Below are positions 9,496-18,198 of a stretch of 64,000 nucleotides of DNA, in pieces (the first letter of the stretch is position 1; every line of letters begins with the position of its first letter). Position numbers and translations under genes: made by a program. The notes below the pieces were generated by a model. It ran no database searches. It saw only the letters and a program-made list of their open reading frames with translations, and was not told the origin of the DNA. The DNA is from Chloroflexota bacterium (GTDB taxonomy: Bacteria > Chloroflexota > Limnocylindria > QHBO01), in the NCBI GenBank assembly GCA_003243965.1, contig QHBO01000031.1, positions 26,455-90,454 of the forward strand. Reading direction: 5' to 3'.

Positions 9496-9846
9496 TCAGC
9501 GCCCCGCCAGCAGGGAGCCGGTCAGCCCGATCTCCACGTATCCGCCATTGACCCTGGTCGGGAAGGTCTCCACCGGATCGGTCGCCGGCGGGACGGTGGC
9601 GGCGCCGGTGCGCACGTCGAAACAGCCGCCGTGCCAGGCGCACACCAGGTAGCCGTCTCGGGCGTCGAAGCCGGCCTCGGAGAGCGGGAAGTCGCGGTGG
9701 CTGCAGTTATTCTGGACCGCGAAGAATGCCCCGCGGTGGCGGACCAGGACCAGCGGCGTGCCGTCGATCTCGACCGGGATCAGCTCGCCGTCGCGCAGCT
9801 CCTCGACCGGGATCACCCGCACGAAACGGGTCGCGGCCGCGGTCAC
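9496..9846 (-). CDS. Rieske [2Fe-2S] ferredoxin-type protein
   Basis: Single-domain Rieske protein of 116 residues. The two cluster-binding boxes are CSHRDFPLSEAGF and CAWHGGCFDVRTG, giving the Cys-X-His ... Cys-X-X-His ligand set; the second box also has an extra Cys after HGG. There is no signal peptide or membrane anchor, so it resembles soluble Rieske ferredoxins of the NirD or oxygenase type rather than the bc1 subunit. The start is GTG at 9846. It lies 8 bp after the aldehyde dehydrogenase and 25 bp before the membrane-protein gene, so it is probably in one transcript with them. The redox partner is unknown. Confidence 0.9.
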   Translation of the reverse strand: MTAAATRFVRVIPVEELRDGELIPVEIDGTPLVLVRHRGAFFAVQNNCSHRDFPLSEAGFDARDGYLVCAWHGGCFDVRTGAATVPPATDPVETFPTRVNGGYVEIGLTGSLLAGR

Positions 9847-9854
9847 GACCTGCG

Positions 9855-11297
9855 TCAGAGGGGTCGGGCGAAGGCGAGCAGGCGCGGCTCGGTCATGTCC
9901 TCGATCGACCAGCGCAGCCCCTCGCGTCCCAGCCCCGAGTCCTTCACCCCGCCGTACGGCATCGGGTCGATGCGCCAGGTGGGGACGTCGTTGACGATCA
10001 CGCCGCCGACCTCGAGCTCGTCGTGGGCGGTCAGCGTCCGCTCCAGGTCACCGGTGAAGACGCCGCACTGCAGCCCGAACTGGCTGTCGTTGATCTGGGC
10101 GATGGCATCCGCGAACGAGTCGACCGGGAAGAGGTTGACGACCGGCGCGAACACCTCCTCGCCGCACACCCGCGCGTCGCGTGGCACGTCGACGAGGACC
10201 GTGGCCGGGTAGAAGAGGTCGCGCGGCTCGCCCCCCACCAGGGCGCGCGCGCCGGCGTCGAGTGCCTCGTGGACCCACTGATCGGTGCGCGCCACCGCCT
10301 TGCGGTCGACCATCGGTCCGAGATCCGTGGCCGGATCCAGCGGGTCCCCGACCTTGACCTCGCGGACCTTCTCCACGAACCGGCGCGTGAACTCCTCGTA
10401 CACCCCGCGCACGACGTAGATGCGCTGGACGCTGATGCACACCTGGCCGGCGTAGGCGAACGAGCCGAAGACCAGCCGCGCCACCGCCCAGTTGAGGTCC
10501 GCCGTCTCGTCGACGATGGCCCCGGCGTTGCCGCCCAGCTCGAGCACGACCTTCTTCTTGCCCGCCTCGGCCTTCATCTTCCAGCCGACCGACGGGCTGC
10601 CGGTGAAGCTCAGCAGCTTGAACCGATCGTCGGACACCATCCGGTCGCCCGTCGGCCGGTCCATGGGCAGGATGCTCACCGCGCCCCTTGGCAGGCTCGT
10701 CTCACCGATGTAGCCGGCGACCCGAAGCATGACCAGCGGGTCCTTGCTGGGCGGCTTGAGGACGATGCTGCAGCCGGCGGCGATTGCCGGGGCCACCTTG
10801 TGCGCGGCGAGGTTGAGCGGAAAGTTGAAGGGGCTGATCCCTGCCACCGGCCCAATCGGGTAGCGGCGCACGATCCCGCTCCGGCCCCGGTTGGCAGCGT
10901 TCCAGTCGAGTGGGATCCACTCGCCGTTGATGCGCAGCGCCTCCTCGCCGGCCACGCGGAAGGTGAGCGCGGCACGCGCCACCTCTCCCTTGGCGTCGCG
11001 GATCGGCTTCCCGGACTCGCGGGTCAGCAGCTCGGCGAGCTCATCGGCCTCTGCGGCGATCCGATCGGCGACGTGCTGCAGGACGTTCCGCCGCTCAAAG
11101 CTGGCGAGCCGCCGCATCTTGGGGGCGGCCTCGACCGCGGCCGCGGTGGCTCGCTCCAGCTGCTCGGGCCCCGCCTGCCAGGTGGTGGCCACCAGCTCCC
11201 CGGTGGCGGGGTTGCGGACCTCGAGCGGCGTCCCCTCGTCGACGAACTCGCCGCCGAGGAAGATGGGGGTCGTTTCTGAAGCGAGGCGGGTGGTCAC
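9855..11297 (-). CDS. NAD(P)-dependent aldehyde dehydrogenase
   Basis: ALDH-superfamily enzyme of 480 residues, the usual length, oxidising an aldehyde to its acid with NAD(P). Seen motifs are GPVAGISPFNFPLNLAAHKV (cofactor fold), KPPSKDPLVML, FTGSPSVGW, the general-base block LELGGNAG and the catalytic Cys in FAYAGQVCISVQR. The C terminus has PYGGVKDSGLGREG. The pattern is closest to succinate-semialdehyde, lactaldehyde or GapN-like subgroups, but the substrate cannot be read from sequence. It is first in the leftward run with the Rieske protein, a membrane protein and MoaD/E. Confidence 0.92.
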   Translation of the reverse strand: MTTRLASETTPIFLGGEFVDEGTPLEVRNPATGELVATTWQAGPEQLERATAAAVEAAPKMRRLASFERRNVLQHVADRIAAEADELAELLTRESGKPIRDAKGEVARAALTFRVAGEEALRINGEWIPLDWNAANRGRSGIVRRYPIGPVAGISPFNFPLNLAAHKVAPAIAAGCSIVLKPPSKDPLVMLRVAGYIGETSLPRGAVSILPMDRPTGDRMVSDDRFKLLSFTGSPSVGWKMKAEAGKKKVVLELGGNAGAIVDETADLNWAVARLVFGSFAYAGQVCISVQRIYVVRGVYEEFTRRFVEKVREVKVGDPLDPATDLGPMVDRKAVARTDQWVHEALDAGARALVGGEPRDLFYPATVLVDVPRDARVCGEEVFAPVVNLFPVDSFADAIAQINDSQFGLQCGVFTGDLERTLTAHDELEVGGVIVNDVPTWRIDPMPYGGVKDSGLGREGLRWSIEDMTEPRLLAFARPL

Positions 11298-11419
11298 GGC
11301 GGAGCCTCATCGATGGAAGCGAATGCTGCGCCGATTCTACGACCCGTCACCGATCCAGCTTCAGACGCGCCAGCCAGGCACTCCGGGACGGTACCGAGCC
11401 TCTCTCCTATCATCGGTCC

Positions 11420-12394
11420 GTGAATCCCCTGTACGTGGGCCTCGAGCTCGGCGCCGGCGGGTTCTTCGTGCTCGCCGCGGTCGCGGCCGCGCGCCGCGGC
11501 AGGCTGCCGCTCCTGGAGCTCCTGTCCGCCGCGATGTTCGGCATCCTGCTCGAGGAGGGGGACCAGCTGATCTTCGGCTCCTACCACTACGCCGCGGACT
11601 GGATCCTGAAGCTCGATCGCGCACCCATCGCCATCGGTCTGACCTGGGCGCTGATCCTGGCCGGCGCCATGCGCATCACCGATGCGCTGGGAGTTCAGCG
11701 CCGATACGCGCCGTTCGTGGACGCGCTGCTCGCCATCTCGCTGGACCTGGCCTTCGACGCGATCGCGATCCGCATCGGGCTCTGGACCTGGCGCGGCGTC
11801 CCGAGCAACGAGGGCTGGTTCGGCGTCCCGGCCGGCAACTTCTACGCCTGGCTGTTCGTGGCGCTCGGCTTCAGCCTCGTCACCCGCTGGCTGCGGGTGC
11901 CCGCCACCCGTCGGCCGAGGCTCGCCTGGCTCCAGCTGCTCGCGCCGATTCCGGCGTACGCGATCCTGATCGGCGGCCTGATCCCGTTCATCGTCCTCAA
12001 GCCGATGGTCGACCAGACGCATGGCGGCGGACTCAGCCTGTTCGGGGTGACGCTGGTCGCGTTTGCCGTGCTGGCGGGGCGTGGCATGCTGATCGCGGAG
12101 CGCGAGGCCGCCCACGCGGCCGATCGGGCCATGCTCGACCTCCGGATGGCGTTTCTCAGCCGGCTGGCGATCCACGCCTTCTTCCTTGCCGCGCTCCTGG
12201 TCCTGGGCCTCGCGACGCGCGAGCCGGTGCTGCTGGCCGCCGCCGTTGCGCTGCTGGCGGCCGAGCTGCCGCTCGCCTGGCTGGTGCGCGCACGCACCAC
12301 TCGAGCGCCCCTGATGCGCGGGGCCGAGGCCAAGCCCGTGCCGCAGACAGCCGCCGATGGGGCTCGGCCCGAGACGGCGGGCACGTGGCCGTGA
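11420..12394 (+). CDS. CruF/DUF422-like carotenoid biosynthesis membrane protein (tentative)
   Basis: Integral membrane protein of 324 residues with seven or eight hydrophobic helices and a GTG start. The block DLAFDAIAIRIGLWTWRG followed by WFGVPAGNFYAWLFVALG resembles the DUF422/CruF family (carotenoid 1',2'-hydratase and relatives), where a W-W-x-G-VP-x-NF segment is conserved. I base this on that block alone, so the call is tentative. No phytoene synthase or desaturase is in the window, though a UbiA prenyltransferase lies 9 kb away. Its stop overlaps a possible GTG start of the M20 peptidase gene (GTGA at 12391), suggesting coupling. Confidence 0.6.
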   Translation: MNPLYVGLELGAGGFFVLAAVAAARRGRLPLLELLSAAMFGILLEEGDQLIFGSYHYAADWILKLDRAPIAIGLTWALILAGAMRITDALGVQRRYAPFVDALLAISLDLAFDAIAIRIGLWTWRGVPSNEGWFGVPAGNFYAWLFVALGFSLVTRWLRVPATRRPRLAWLQLLAPIPAYAILIGGLIPFIVLKPMVDQTHGGGLSLFGVTLVAFAVLAGRGMLIAEREAAHAADRAMLDLRMAFLSRLAIHAFFLAALLVLGLATREPVLLAAAVALLAAELPLAWLVRARTTRAPLMRGAEAKPVPQTAADGARPETAGTWP

Positions 12395-12402
12395 GGTCGT
12401 CG

Positions 12403-13794
12403 ATGGGACTACGCATCGACTGGGCGCGCGCGACCGACGAGTGCGTCACCCACCTCCGCGAGCTGATCCGCATTCCGAGCGTCAACCCACCGACCCTGCG
12501 CGACGGGGCGGCCGGCCGCGACCCGGCCGGAGGCGAGTCGGCGGCAGCGCGCTACTGCGCGGAGGTGCTCTCGGGGGCCGGGATCCACGCCGAGGTCCTG
12601 GAGACCGAGGCGGGCCGGGGCAGCTGCTTCGCGCGGCTGCCGGCGACGATCGACACTCCCGAGCCCCCGCTGATCCTGCTCAGCCACCTCGACGTGGTCC
12701 CGGTCGACGCGGAGGCGTGGTCCCGCGATCCATTCGGCGGGGAGCTGGTCGACGGCGTGGTCTGGGGTCGTGGGGCGGTCGATATGAAGGACATGGTCGC
12801 CATGGAGCTCTCGGTCCTGCTTGCGCTGCGACGTTCCGGGGCGGAGCTGCGACGCGACGTGATCTTCGCCGCGGTGGCCGACGAGGAGGCCGGCGGCCGG
12901 GCAGGAGCGCAGCACTGGGTCGACGCCCGGCCGGACCTGTTCGCCTCTGATGCGGGGCCGGCTGCGGCCGCGCTCAACGAGGTTGGTGGCTACTCAATCG
13001 AGCTCAACAGGCATCGGTACTACACGATCCAGGTTGCCGAGAAGGGAATCGTGTGGACCCGGCTGCGGGCCACCGGGACCCCTGGCCACGGCTCGATGCC
13101 GCACAACGACAATGCCGCCGAGAAGCTTGCTCACGCGGTGAGCCGAATCGCCTCCGCCCAACGCCCGGCGCGCGTCACGCCGCTGGTGCGTGACTTCCTC
13201 GCCGCGCTGGGCCTGGGGGAGGTGGCCGAGCTCGCCGAGCGCACGCCGAATGCGGCCGCGAGCGCACTCGAGCGGCTCGTCGACGACCCGGTGCTGCGCC
13301 GCTCCTTCGACGCCATGCTGCGCGACACGGTGACGCCCACCGTCCTCCAGGCGGGGAGCAAGGTGAACGTCATTCCCGGACGCGCCACCGCGGAGCTCGA
13401 TGTCCGCACCCTGCCGGGCACCGACCCGGCGGAGCTCCTCGCCAGCCTGCAGCACATCGCCGGCGACCTCGCCACCGTCGACGCGGTGATGTCCATGCCG
13501 CCGGTCGAAGCCTCCGCGCAGGCCGAGATCGTGGAACTGATGCGGGTGGCGCTGCTGGCGGCAGATCCGGACGCCACGCCGCTGCCGATGATGATCACGC
13601 CCGGTACCGATGCCAAGGCGCTGGCGCGCCTGGGGATCCCGACCTACGGCTTCGCGCCGCTTCGGCTCGGCGCCGATGTCCCCTTCCTCGCGCTCTTTCA
13701 CGGGCACGACGAGCGAATCCCGGTCAGCGCGCTGGAGTTCGGGCTGCCCGTGCTCTTCGAGGTGGTGCACCGCTTCGTGTCCGCGCCGGCGTAG
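12403..13794 (+). CDS. M20-family metallopeptidase (ArgE/DapE/carboxypeptidase-like)
   Basis: Cytosolic zinc amidohydrolase or peptidase of 463 residues. The catalytic domain shows LLSHLDVVPVD (first Zn His-Asp), GRGAVDMKDMVAMEL (bridging Asp) and ADEEAGG (general base and ligand Glu pair); a late PGTDAKALARLGIPTYGF block and LFHGHDERIPVSALEFG give the last His. The middle dimerisation domain has GTPGHGSMPHNDNAAEKL. The substrate is an N-acyl amino acid or dipeptide; ArgE, DapE, aminoacylase and carboxypeptidase members are not separable here. The ATG at 12403 is used, but a GTG at 12391 overlapping the upstream stop as GTGA is equally plausible. Confidence 0.9.
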   Translation: MGLRIDWARATDECVTHLRELIRIPSVNPPTLRDGAAGRDPAGGESAAARYCAEVLSGAGIHAEVLETEAGRGSCFARLPATIDTPEPPLILLSHLDVVPVDAEAWSRDPFGGELVDGVVWGRGAVDMKDMVAMELSVLLALRRSGAELRRDVIFAAVADEEAGGRAGAQHWVDARPDLFASDAGPAAAALNEVGGYSIELNRHRYYTIQVAEKGIVWTRLRATGTPGHGSMPHNDNAAEKLAHAVSRIASAQRPARVTPLVRDFLAALGLGEVAELAERTPNAAASALERLVDDPVLRRSFDAMLRDTVTPTVLQAGSKVNVIPGRATAELDVRTLPGTDPAELLASLQHIAGDLATVDAVMSMPPVEASAQAEIVELMRVALLAADPDATPLPMMITPGTDAKALARLGIPTYGFAPLRLGADVPFLALFHGHDERIPVSALEFGLPVLFEVVHRFVSAPA

Positions 13795-13877
13795 CGCCAC
13801 TCGCCGAGCCCGGCGCCCACGGCGGGCCGAGCACGGCTGCGGCTATACTCCGGCGACCACCAGGGACCGATTCTTCG

Positions 13878-14912
13878 ATGACTGAACACAGCGATCCAAA
13901 GGGAGCCCCGGTCGCCGAGGCTCCTCGCGTCCGCGCCTTCGTCTTCCCGGGCCAGGGCTCCCAGTATGTCGGGATGAGCTCTGCCCTCCTCGAGCGCTCG
14001 CCGGAGGCAGCCAGCGTCATGGAGCGTGCCGATGCCGCGCTGGGCTTCCCCCTGTCGCGGCTGATCCTGGAGGGACCCGCCGAGGAGCTCGACCTCACCG
14101 TCAACGCCCAGCCGGCGATCCTGGCCACCAGCGTCGCGTACCTCGAGGCGCTGCGCCGCGAGGCCAGCGATGCGGCCGTGGAGCTCAAGCCGGTTGCGCT
14201 GGCGGGTCATTCGGCCGGGCAGTACGCCGCCGCGGTGGCGGCCGACGCCATCGACTTCGACGACGCCATCCGCCTCGTCCGCGAGCGGGGTCGGATCATG
14301 CAGGAGCGCGGCATCGCCGGCGGCATGGGGGCGGTGGTCGGCCTCTCCGACGAGCAGGTGGACGACATCGTCGCGCAGGCGCGCGAGCACGGGGAGATCT
14401 CGGTCGCGAACCAGAATGCCCCCGGCCAGATCGTGCTCTCGGGCGTCATCCCGGCCCTCGTCTTCGCGCTGGAGATGAGCAGGACCGTGGGCGCACGCAA
14501 GGCCGCGCGGCTGACGGTCAGCGTCGCCAGCCACTCCCCACTGATGCGCCGCGCCCGCGAGGACTTCAGCGCCATCCTTGCCCGGGTCGCGTTCCGCGAG
14601 CCCAAGATCCCGCTCCTCGGCAACGTCCACGCCAGCGTGATCCGCACCGCTGACGGGCTGCGCAACGAGCTGAGCGAGCATCTCGTCCACGGCGTGCAGT
14701 GGACCGAAACGGTGCGCCGCATGGCGGCCGGCGGCGTCACCGACTTCGTCGAGATCGGACCGGGACGGGTGCTGAGCGGGCTGATCAAGCGCATCAGCCC
14801 TCAGTCGCGCACCTTTGCCGTCGACGGCAACCGGACCGAGGGGATGTGGGATGCGCCGGCGACCCCGGAATCGGAGCCGGGCGAGCAGCCGGGGCAGCAG
14901 CACACGGCGTGA
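13878..14912 (+). CDS. fabD: malonyl-CoA:ACP transacylase
   Basis: FabD loads malonyl groups from CoA onto acyl carrier protein for fatty acid synthesis. Its 344 residues begin with the family block FVFPGQGSQYVGM. The nucleophile elbow reads GHSAGQ instead of the usual GHSLGE, but the Ser and its His partner (VASHSPLM) are present, as is the Arg region VRERGRIMQERG. The C terminus adds a short Glu/Pro/Gln-rich tail. It starts a tightly coupled operon with two ketosynthases: its stop overlaps the GTG of the next gene by 4 bp. No ACP, FabG or FabH gene is adjacent. Confidence 0.95.
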   Translation: MTEHSDPKGAPVAEAPRVRAFVFPGQGSQYVGMSSALLERSPEAASVMERADAALGFPLSRLILEGPAEELDLTVNAQPAILATSVAYLEALRREASDAAVELKPVALAGHSAGQYAAAVAADAIDFDDAIRLVRERGRIMQERGIAGGMGAVVGLSDEQVDDIVAQAREHGEISVANQNAPGQIVLSGVIPALVFALEMSRTVGARKAARLTVSVASHSPLMRRAREDFSAILARVAFREPKIPLLGNVHASVIRTADGLRNELSEHLVHGVQWTETVRRMAAGGVTDFVEIGPGRVLSGLIKRISPQSRTFAVDGNRTEGMWDAPATPESEPGEQPGQQHTA

Positions 14913-16198
14913 GCGACCGGCGCGTCGTCGTCACCGGGCTCGGCGTCGTCTCCCCGGTCGGCATCGGAGCCGATGTTGCCTGGGAAGCGCTGGTCGCCGG
15001 CCGCTCCGGGATCACCGACATCACCCTCTTCGACACCACCGACTACGACATCCACGTCGCGGGCGAGGTGAAGGGCTTCGACGCCGCCGACCACATGGAC
15101 GGCAGGGACGCGCGCCGGCACGATCGGAACACCCATTTCGCGGTGGCCGCCACCGGCGAGGCGCTGCGCGACGCAGGTCTGCTGGGCGCGGACGGCGCGG
15201 TCGACCGCGGACAGGCGGACCCGGACCGCTTCGGGATGGTGGTCGGCACCGGCATCGGCGGGATCGGGATGATGAGCGATGGGATCAAGACCCTCAACGA
15301 ACGCGGGCCGAGCCGCATCTCTCCCTTCCTGCTGGCGCACATGATCCCCGACGCCGCCTCGGGAATGGTCGCCATCCAGTACGGCATCCGCGGGCCGAAC
15401 ATGGCCGTGGTGAGCGCGTGCGCAACCGGCGGGCATGCCGTCGGTGAAGCGATGGAGACCATCGTGCGCGGACAGGCGGACCTGATGCTCGGAGCCGGGA
15501 CCGAGGCGGTGGTGGTCCCGCTGGCGCTCGCCGGCTTCAGCCAGATGAAGGCGCTCGGCACCCCGATCAACCCCGACACCGGAGAGTACGACCCCACCCA
15601 GGCGAGCCGGCCGTTCGACGCGACCCGCAACGGATTCGTCGTCTCCGAGGGCAGCGCGGTGCTGATCCTCGAGGAGCTCGAGCACGCCAGGGCCCGCGGC
15701 GTGCGCATCCATGCGGAGGTGATCGGGTACGGAAGCGCGGCCGATGCGTTCCACATGGTGGCGCCCGCCGAGCGCGGCGAGGGCAACCAACGCGCGATGC
15801 GGATGGCCCTGCAGCGCGCGGGCATCGGTCCGGAGGAAGTCGACTACATCAACGCCCACGGCACCAGTACGCCCCTCAACGACCGATACGAGACGGTCGC
15901 CATCGAGACGGTCTTCGGCGAGCATGCGCGGCAGATGATGGTCTCCTCCACGAAGTCGATGACGGGCCACCTGATGGGCGCCGCGGGCGCGCTGGAGGCG
16001 TTCGTCTGCGTCCGCGCGGTCGAGACCGGCTGCATCCCGCCCACCATCAACTACCGGCACCCCGATCCGGACCTGACCCTCGATTACGTGCCGAACACCG
16101 CGCGCCAGACCGATGTGCGGGTCGCGCTCTCCAACTCGATGGGGCTCGGCGGACACAACTCGACGGTCATCGTGCGTCGCCACGAGGGAGGCGGATGA
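14909..16198 (+). CDS. fabF: beta-ketoacyl-ACP synthase II, first copy
   Basis: Condensing enzyme that adds two carbons from malonyl-ACP to acyl-ACP. The 429-residue chain starts GTG (VSDRRVVVTGLGVVSPVG). The Cys-His-His triad is complete: VSACATGGHAVG, INAHGTSTPLND and KSMTGHLMGAAGALEA. The extended track ORF from 14699 is fabD out of frame. It overlaps fabD by GTGA and the second ketosynthase by ATGA. Having all three catalytic residues argues against an inactive chain-length-factor role. Confidence 0.95.
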   Translation: MSDRRVVVTGLGVVSPVGIGADVAWEALVAGRSGITDITLFDTTDYDIHVAGEVKGFDAADHMDGRDARRHDRNTHFAVAATGEALRDAGLLGADGAVDRGQADPDRFGMVVGTGIGGIGMMSDGIKTLNERGPSRISPFLLAHMIPDAASGMVAIQYGIRGPNMAVVSACATGGHAVGEAMETIVRGQADLMLGAGTEAVVVPLALAGFSQMKALGTPINPDTGEYDPTQASRPFDATRNGFVVSEGSAVLILEELEHARARGVRIHAEVIGYGSAADAFHMVAPAERGEGNQRAMRMALQRAGIGPEEVDYINAHGTSTPLNDRYETVAIETVFGEHARQMMVSSTKSMTGHLMGAAGALEAFVCVRAVETGCIPPTINYRHPDPDLTLDYVPNTARQTDVRVALSNSMGLGGHNSTVIVRRHEGGG

Positions 16199-17445
16199 GT
16201 CGCGACCCGTCGCGCCGCGCGGTGGTCACCGGCATGGGGGCCATCACGCCGATCGGCAACGACGCGGAGACCTACTGGCGCAACCTCGTCGCCGGGGTGA
16301 GCGGTGTGGCCGCCATCCGTGCCTACGACGCCAGCGGCGAGGAGGTGCGCATCGCGGCCGAGGTCAAGGACTTCGACCCCGCGACCTGGATCGACTTCAA
16401 GCAGGCTCGCCGTATGAGCCGCTTCAGCCAGCTCGCGGTGGCGGCGGCGGCCCAGGCCATCGAGTCGTCCGGCCTGAAGGTGACCGATGCCAACCGCGAC
16501 GACATCGCGGTCGTGGTCAACACCGGCGGCGGCGGCATCGGCGAGGTGGCGACCGGAGAGCGGGTCTACCTGGAGCAGGGCGGCAAGCGAGTCAGCCCGT
16601 TCATGGTCCCGATGCTCTCGCCCTCGATGGCGGCCTGCCAGATCAGCATCCAGAACCGGCTGCGCGGACCGGTGATCACCAGCGTCGCCGCCTGCGCATC
16701 GGGGGTGCAGGCCTTCGTCGAGGCGCAGCGGCTGATCGAGCACGGTGACGCGGAGGTGGTGGTCGCCGGCGGCACGGAGAGCGCGATCCTGCCGGTCGCC
16801 TTTGCCGCGCTGGCCAACATGGGCGCCCTCTCCAAGCGCAACGACGATCCCCAGCGCGCCTCGCGACCGTTCGACGCCGGGCGTGACGGGTTCGTGTTCG
16901 GCGAGGCCGCCGGCATCCTGGTCGTCGAGTCGGCGGCGCATGCGGAGGGCCGCGGCGCTCCGATCCTGGCCGAGGTGGCCGGCGGGGCGCTGACCGGCGA
17001 CGCGTTCCACATCAGCGCTCCCGAGCCGTCCGGCCACGGCGCCACGCGGGCCATGCAGCGCGCACTGCGCGACGCCGGGCTCGAGCCGGAGCAGATCGAC
17101 TACGTGGTGGCGCACGGCACCAGCACGCAGCTCAACGACGCCACCGAGTCGCTCGCGATCCGCAACGCCTTTGGCGCCGCCGCGGATCGACTGGCGGTGA
17201 GCAGCAACAAGAGCATGATCGGCCACACGCTCGGAGCGGCCGGGGCGATGAGCGCGCTCGCCGCGGTGATGGCCATCCGCGAGGGCGTCATCCCGCCGAC
17301 CATCAACTACGAGGCCGCCGACCCCGCCTGCGATCTCGACTACGTGCCCAACGTCGCCCGGCGCACGCCGGTTCGTGCCGCCATCGTCAACGGGTTCGGG
17401 TTTGGCGGGCAGAACGCGGTAGCGGTCTTCCGGGCGTACGAGTAG
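16195..17445 (+). CDS. fabF: beta-ketoacyl-ACP synthase II, second copy
   Basis: Second KAS II of 416 residues directly following the first, with an ATGA overlap. The triad is again complete: TSVAACASGVQAFVEA, VVAHGTSTQLND and KSMIGHTLGAAGAMSA. It is clearly divergent from its neighbour (for example a TGGGGIGEVATGE loop against TGIGGIGMMSDGI), so it is an old duplication rather than a recent copy. Two active KAS II enzymes in one operon may split chain-length or branched/unsaturated substrate work, as FabB and FabF do elsewhere. This split is inference. Confidence 0.94.
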   Translation: MSRDPSRRAVVTGMGAITPIGNDAETYWRNLVAGVSGVAAIRAYDASGEEVRIAAEVKDFDPATWIDFKQARRMSRFSQLAVAAAAQAIESSGLKVTDANRDDIAVVVNTGGGGIGEVATGERVYLEQGGKRVSPFMVPMLSPSMAACQISIQNRLRGPVITSVAACASGVQAFVEAQRLIEHGDAEVVVAGGTESAILPVAFAALANMGALSKRNDDPQRASRPFDAGRDGFVFGEAAGILVVESAAHAEGRGAPILAEVAGGALTGDAFHISAPEPSGHGATRAMQRALRDAGLEPEQIDYVVAHGTSTQLNDATESLAIRNAFGAAADRLAVSSNKSMIGHTLGAAGAMSALAAVMAIREGVIPPTINYEAADPACDLDYVPNVARRTPVRAAIVNGFGFGGQNAVAVFRAYE

Positions 17446-17493
17446 CCGCGCCCGCCGTGCGAAACCGCTGCACCGCGTAGCATGTGATGCACC

Positions 17494-17518
17494 GCGGCTG
17501 CTCCAAGAGAGCAGCCGC
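17494..17518 (+). terminator. hairpin after the fab operon
   Basis: GCGGCTGCT (17494-17502), a 7-base loop and AGCAGCCGC (17510-17518) form a perfect 9-bp GC-rich stem about 50 bp after the second fabF. There is no T run, so it is either a weak intrinsic terminator or a 3'-end stabiliser. Confidence 0.5.
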
Positions 17519-17598
17519 AACCCAGTCGAGGAACAACCCTGGGCGACTACCTCAATCTGGCTGCCGCAATCCTGGGTGGCGCACTCGGGCTATTCCTG

Positions 17599-17856
17599 AT
17601 GTTCCGCCTGGACGTCGTTCGCAATCGTGGCGAAGGGCGAGAGCCGGTTGTCCGTGAGCCGAAGGTCCTAACCCATCACGCCAGGACGCAACCGTCGTCC
17701 GTTGCGCCGATCCTCGCCGCGCTGGGAGTGTCGCTGCTCGGCGTCGGCCTCGCGATCGGGTCCCATCTGGAAGGATTCGGCTTGCTGCCGCTGATCGCCG
17801 GGGTCGCGTTGCTGGCCGGTGCGCTGATGGCGGCGCTCCGAGCGCGCTCGACCTGA
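17599..17856 (+). CDS. doubtful small membrane protein
   Basis: Track ORF of 85 residues with two hydrophobic stretches in its second half (SVAPILAALGVSLLGVGLAIG and LLPLIAGVALLAGALMAAL). The frame is open upstream to 17488, and the residues just before the ATG (GDYLNLAAAILGGALGLFLMF) also look like a membrane helix. They could be translated from a CTG at 17539 that has an AGGAA sequence 6 or 7 bases upstream. So the true start, if the gene is alive, may be non-canonical or lost. The codons after its TGA, in the same frame, code for a decayed CDF transporter. Family unknown. Confidence 0.4.
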   Translation: MFRLDVVRNRGEGREPVVREPKVLTHHARTQPSSVAPILAALGVSLLGVGLAIGSHLEGFGLLPLIAGVALLAGALMAALRARST

Positions 17857-17892
17857 GACGGGTCCAGCCGACCGCGTTGCTGGAGCATCGAC

Positions 17893-18183
17893 GAACTTGG
17901 CGGCCTTCATCTGTTCGAGGCCTACCAACGCTTCCGATCAGCGCCGGAGGTCCTGGGATTGCCGATCCTGGCGGTGGCGGTCGTCGGGCTCGGCATCAAC
18001 CGGGTGTCGGCGCGCCTGCTGTTCGCCGGCCAGAAGTCGAGCCTCGACCTGCGCGGCGCCTTCTACGAGGTCGTCGGCGACGTGTTGGGCTCGGTCGCGG
18101 TCATCGCTGCCGGCATCGTCATTGCCCTGACCGGCTGGTGGCTGGCGGACCCGATCGCCTCGGTGGCCATCGGTTTGCTCTGA
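17893..18183 (+). pseudogene. remnant of a CDF cation efflux transporter
   Basis: The forward frame has no proper start but reads HLFEAYQRFRSAPEV, then LPILAVAVVGLGINRVSARLL, SSLDLRGAFYEVVGDVLGSVAVIAAGIVIA and TGWWLADPIASVAIGLL before a TGA. These are the consecutive helices III to VI of a cation diffusion facilitator (ZitB/CzcD type; Zn, Co or Cd efflux). Helices I-II and the whole cytoplasmic C-terminal domain are missing, and the usual His of the helix V HxxxD metal site is Glu here (EVVGD). About 95 of some 300 residues remain, so it is a decayed gene. A Nudix gene ends 15 bp away on the other strand. Confidence 0.7.
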
Positions 18184-18198
18184 GCTCGACCACGTCCG

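Noticed and set aside
13878-17445. Type II polyketide cluster (KSalpha/KSbeta plus malonyltransferase)
   Set aside because: Both ketosynthases keep the active Cys, and no cyclase, ketoreductase or ACP is nearby. Ordinary fatty acid synthesis is simpler.
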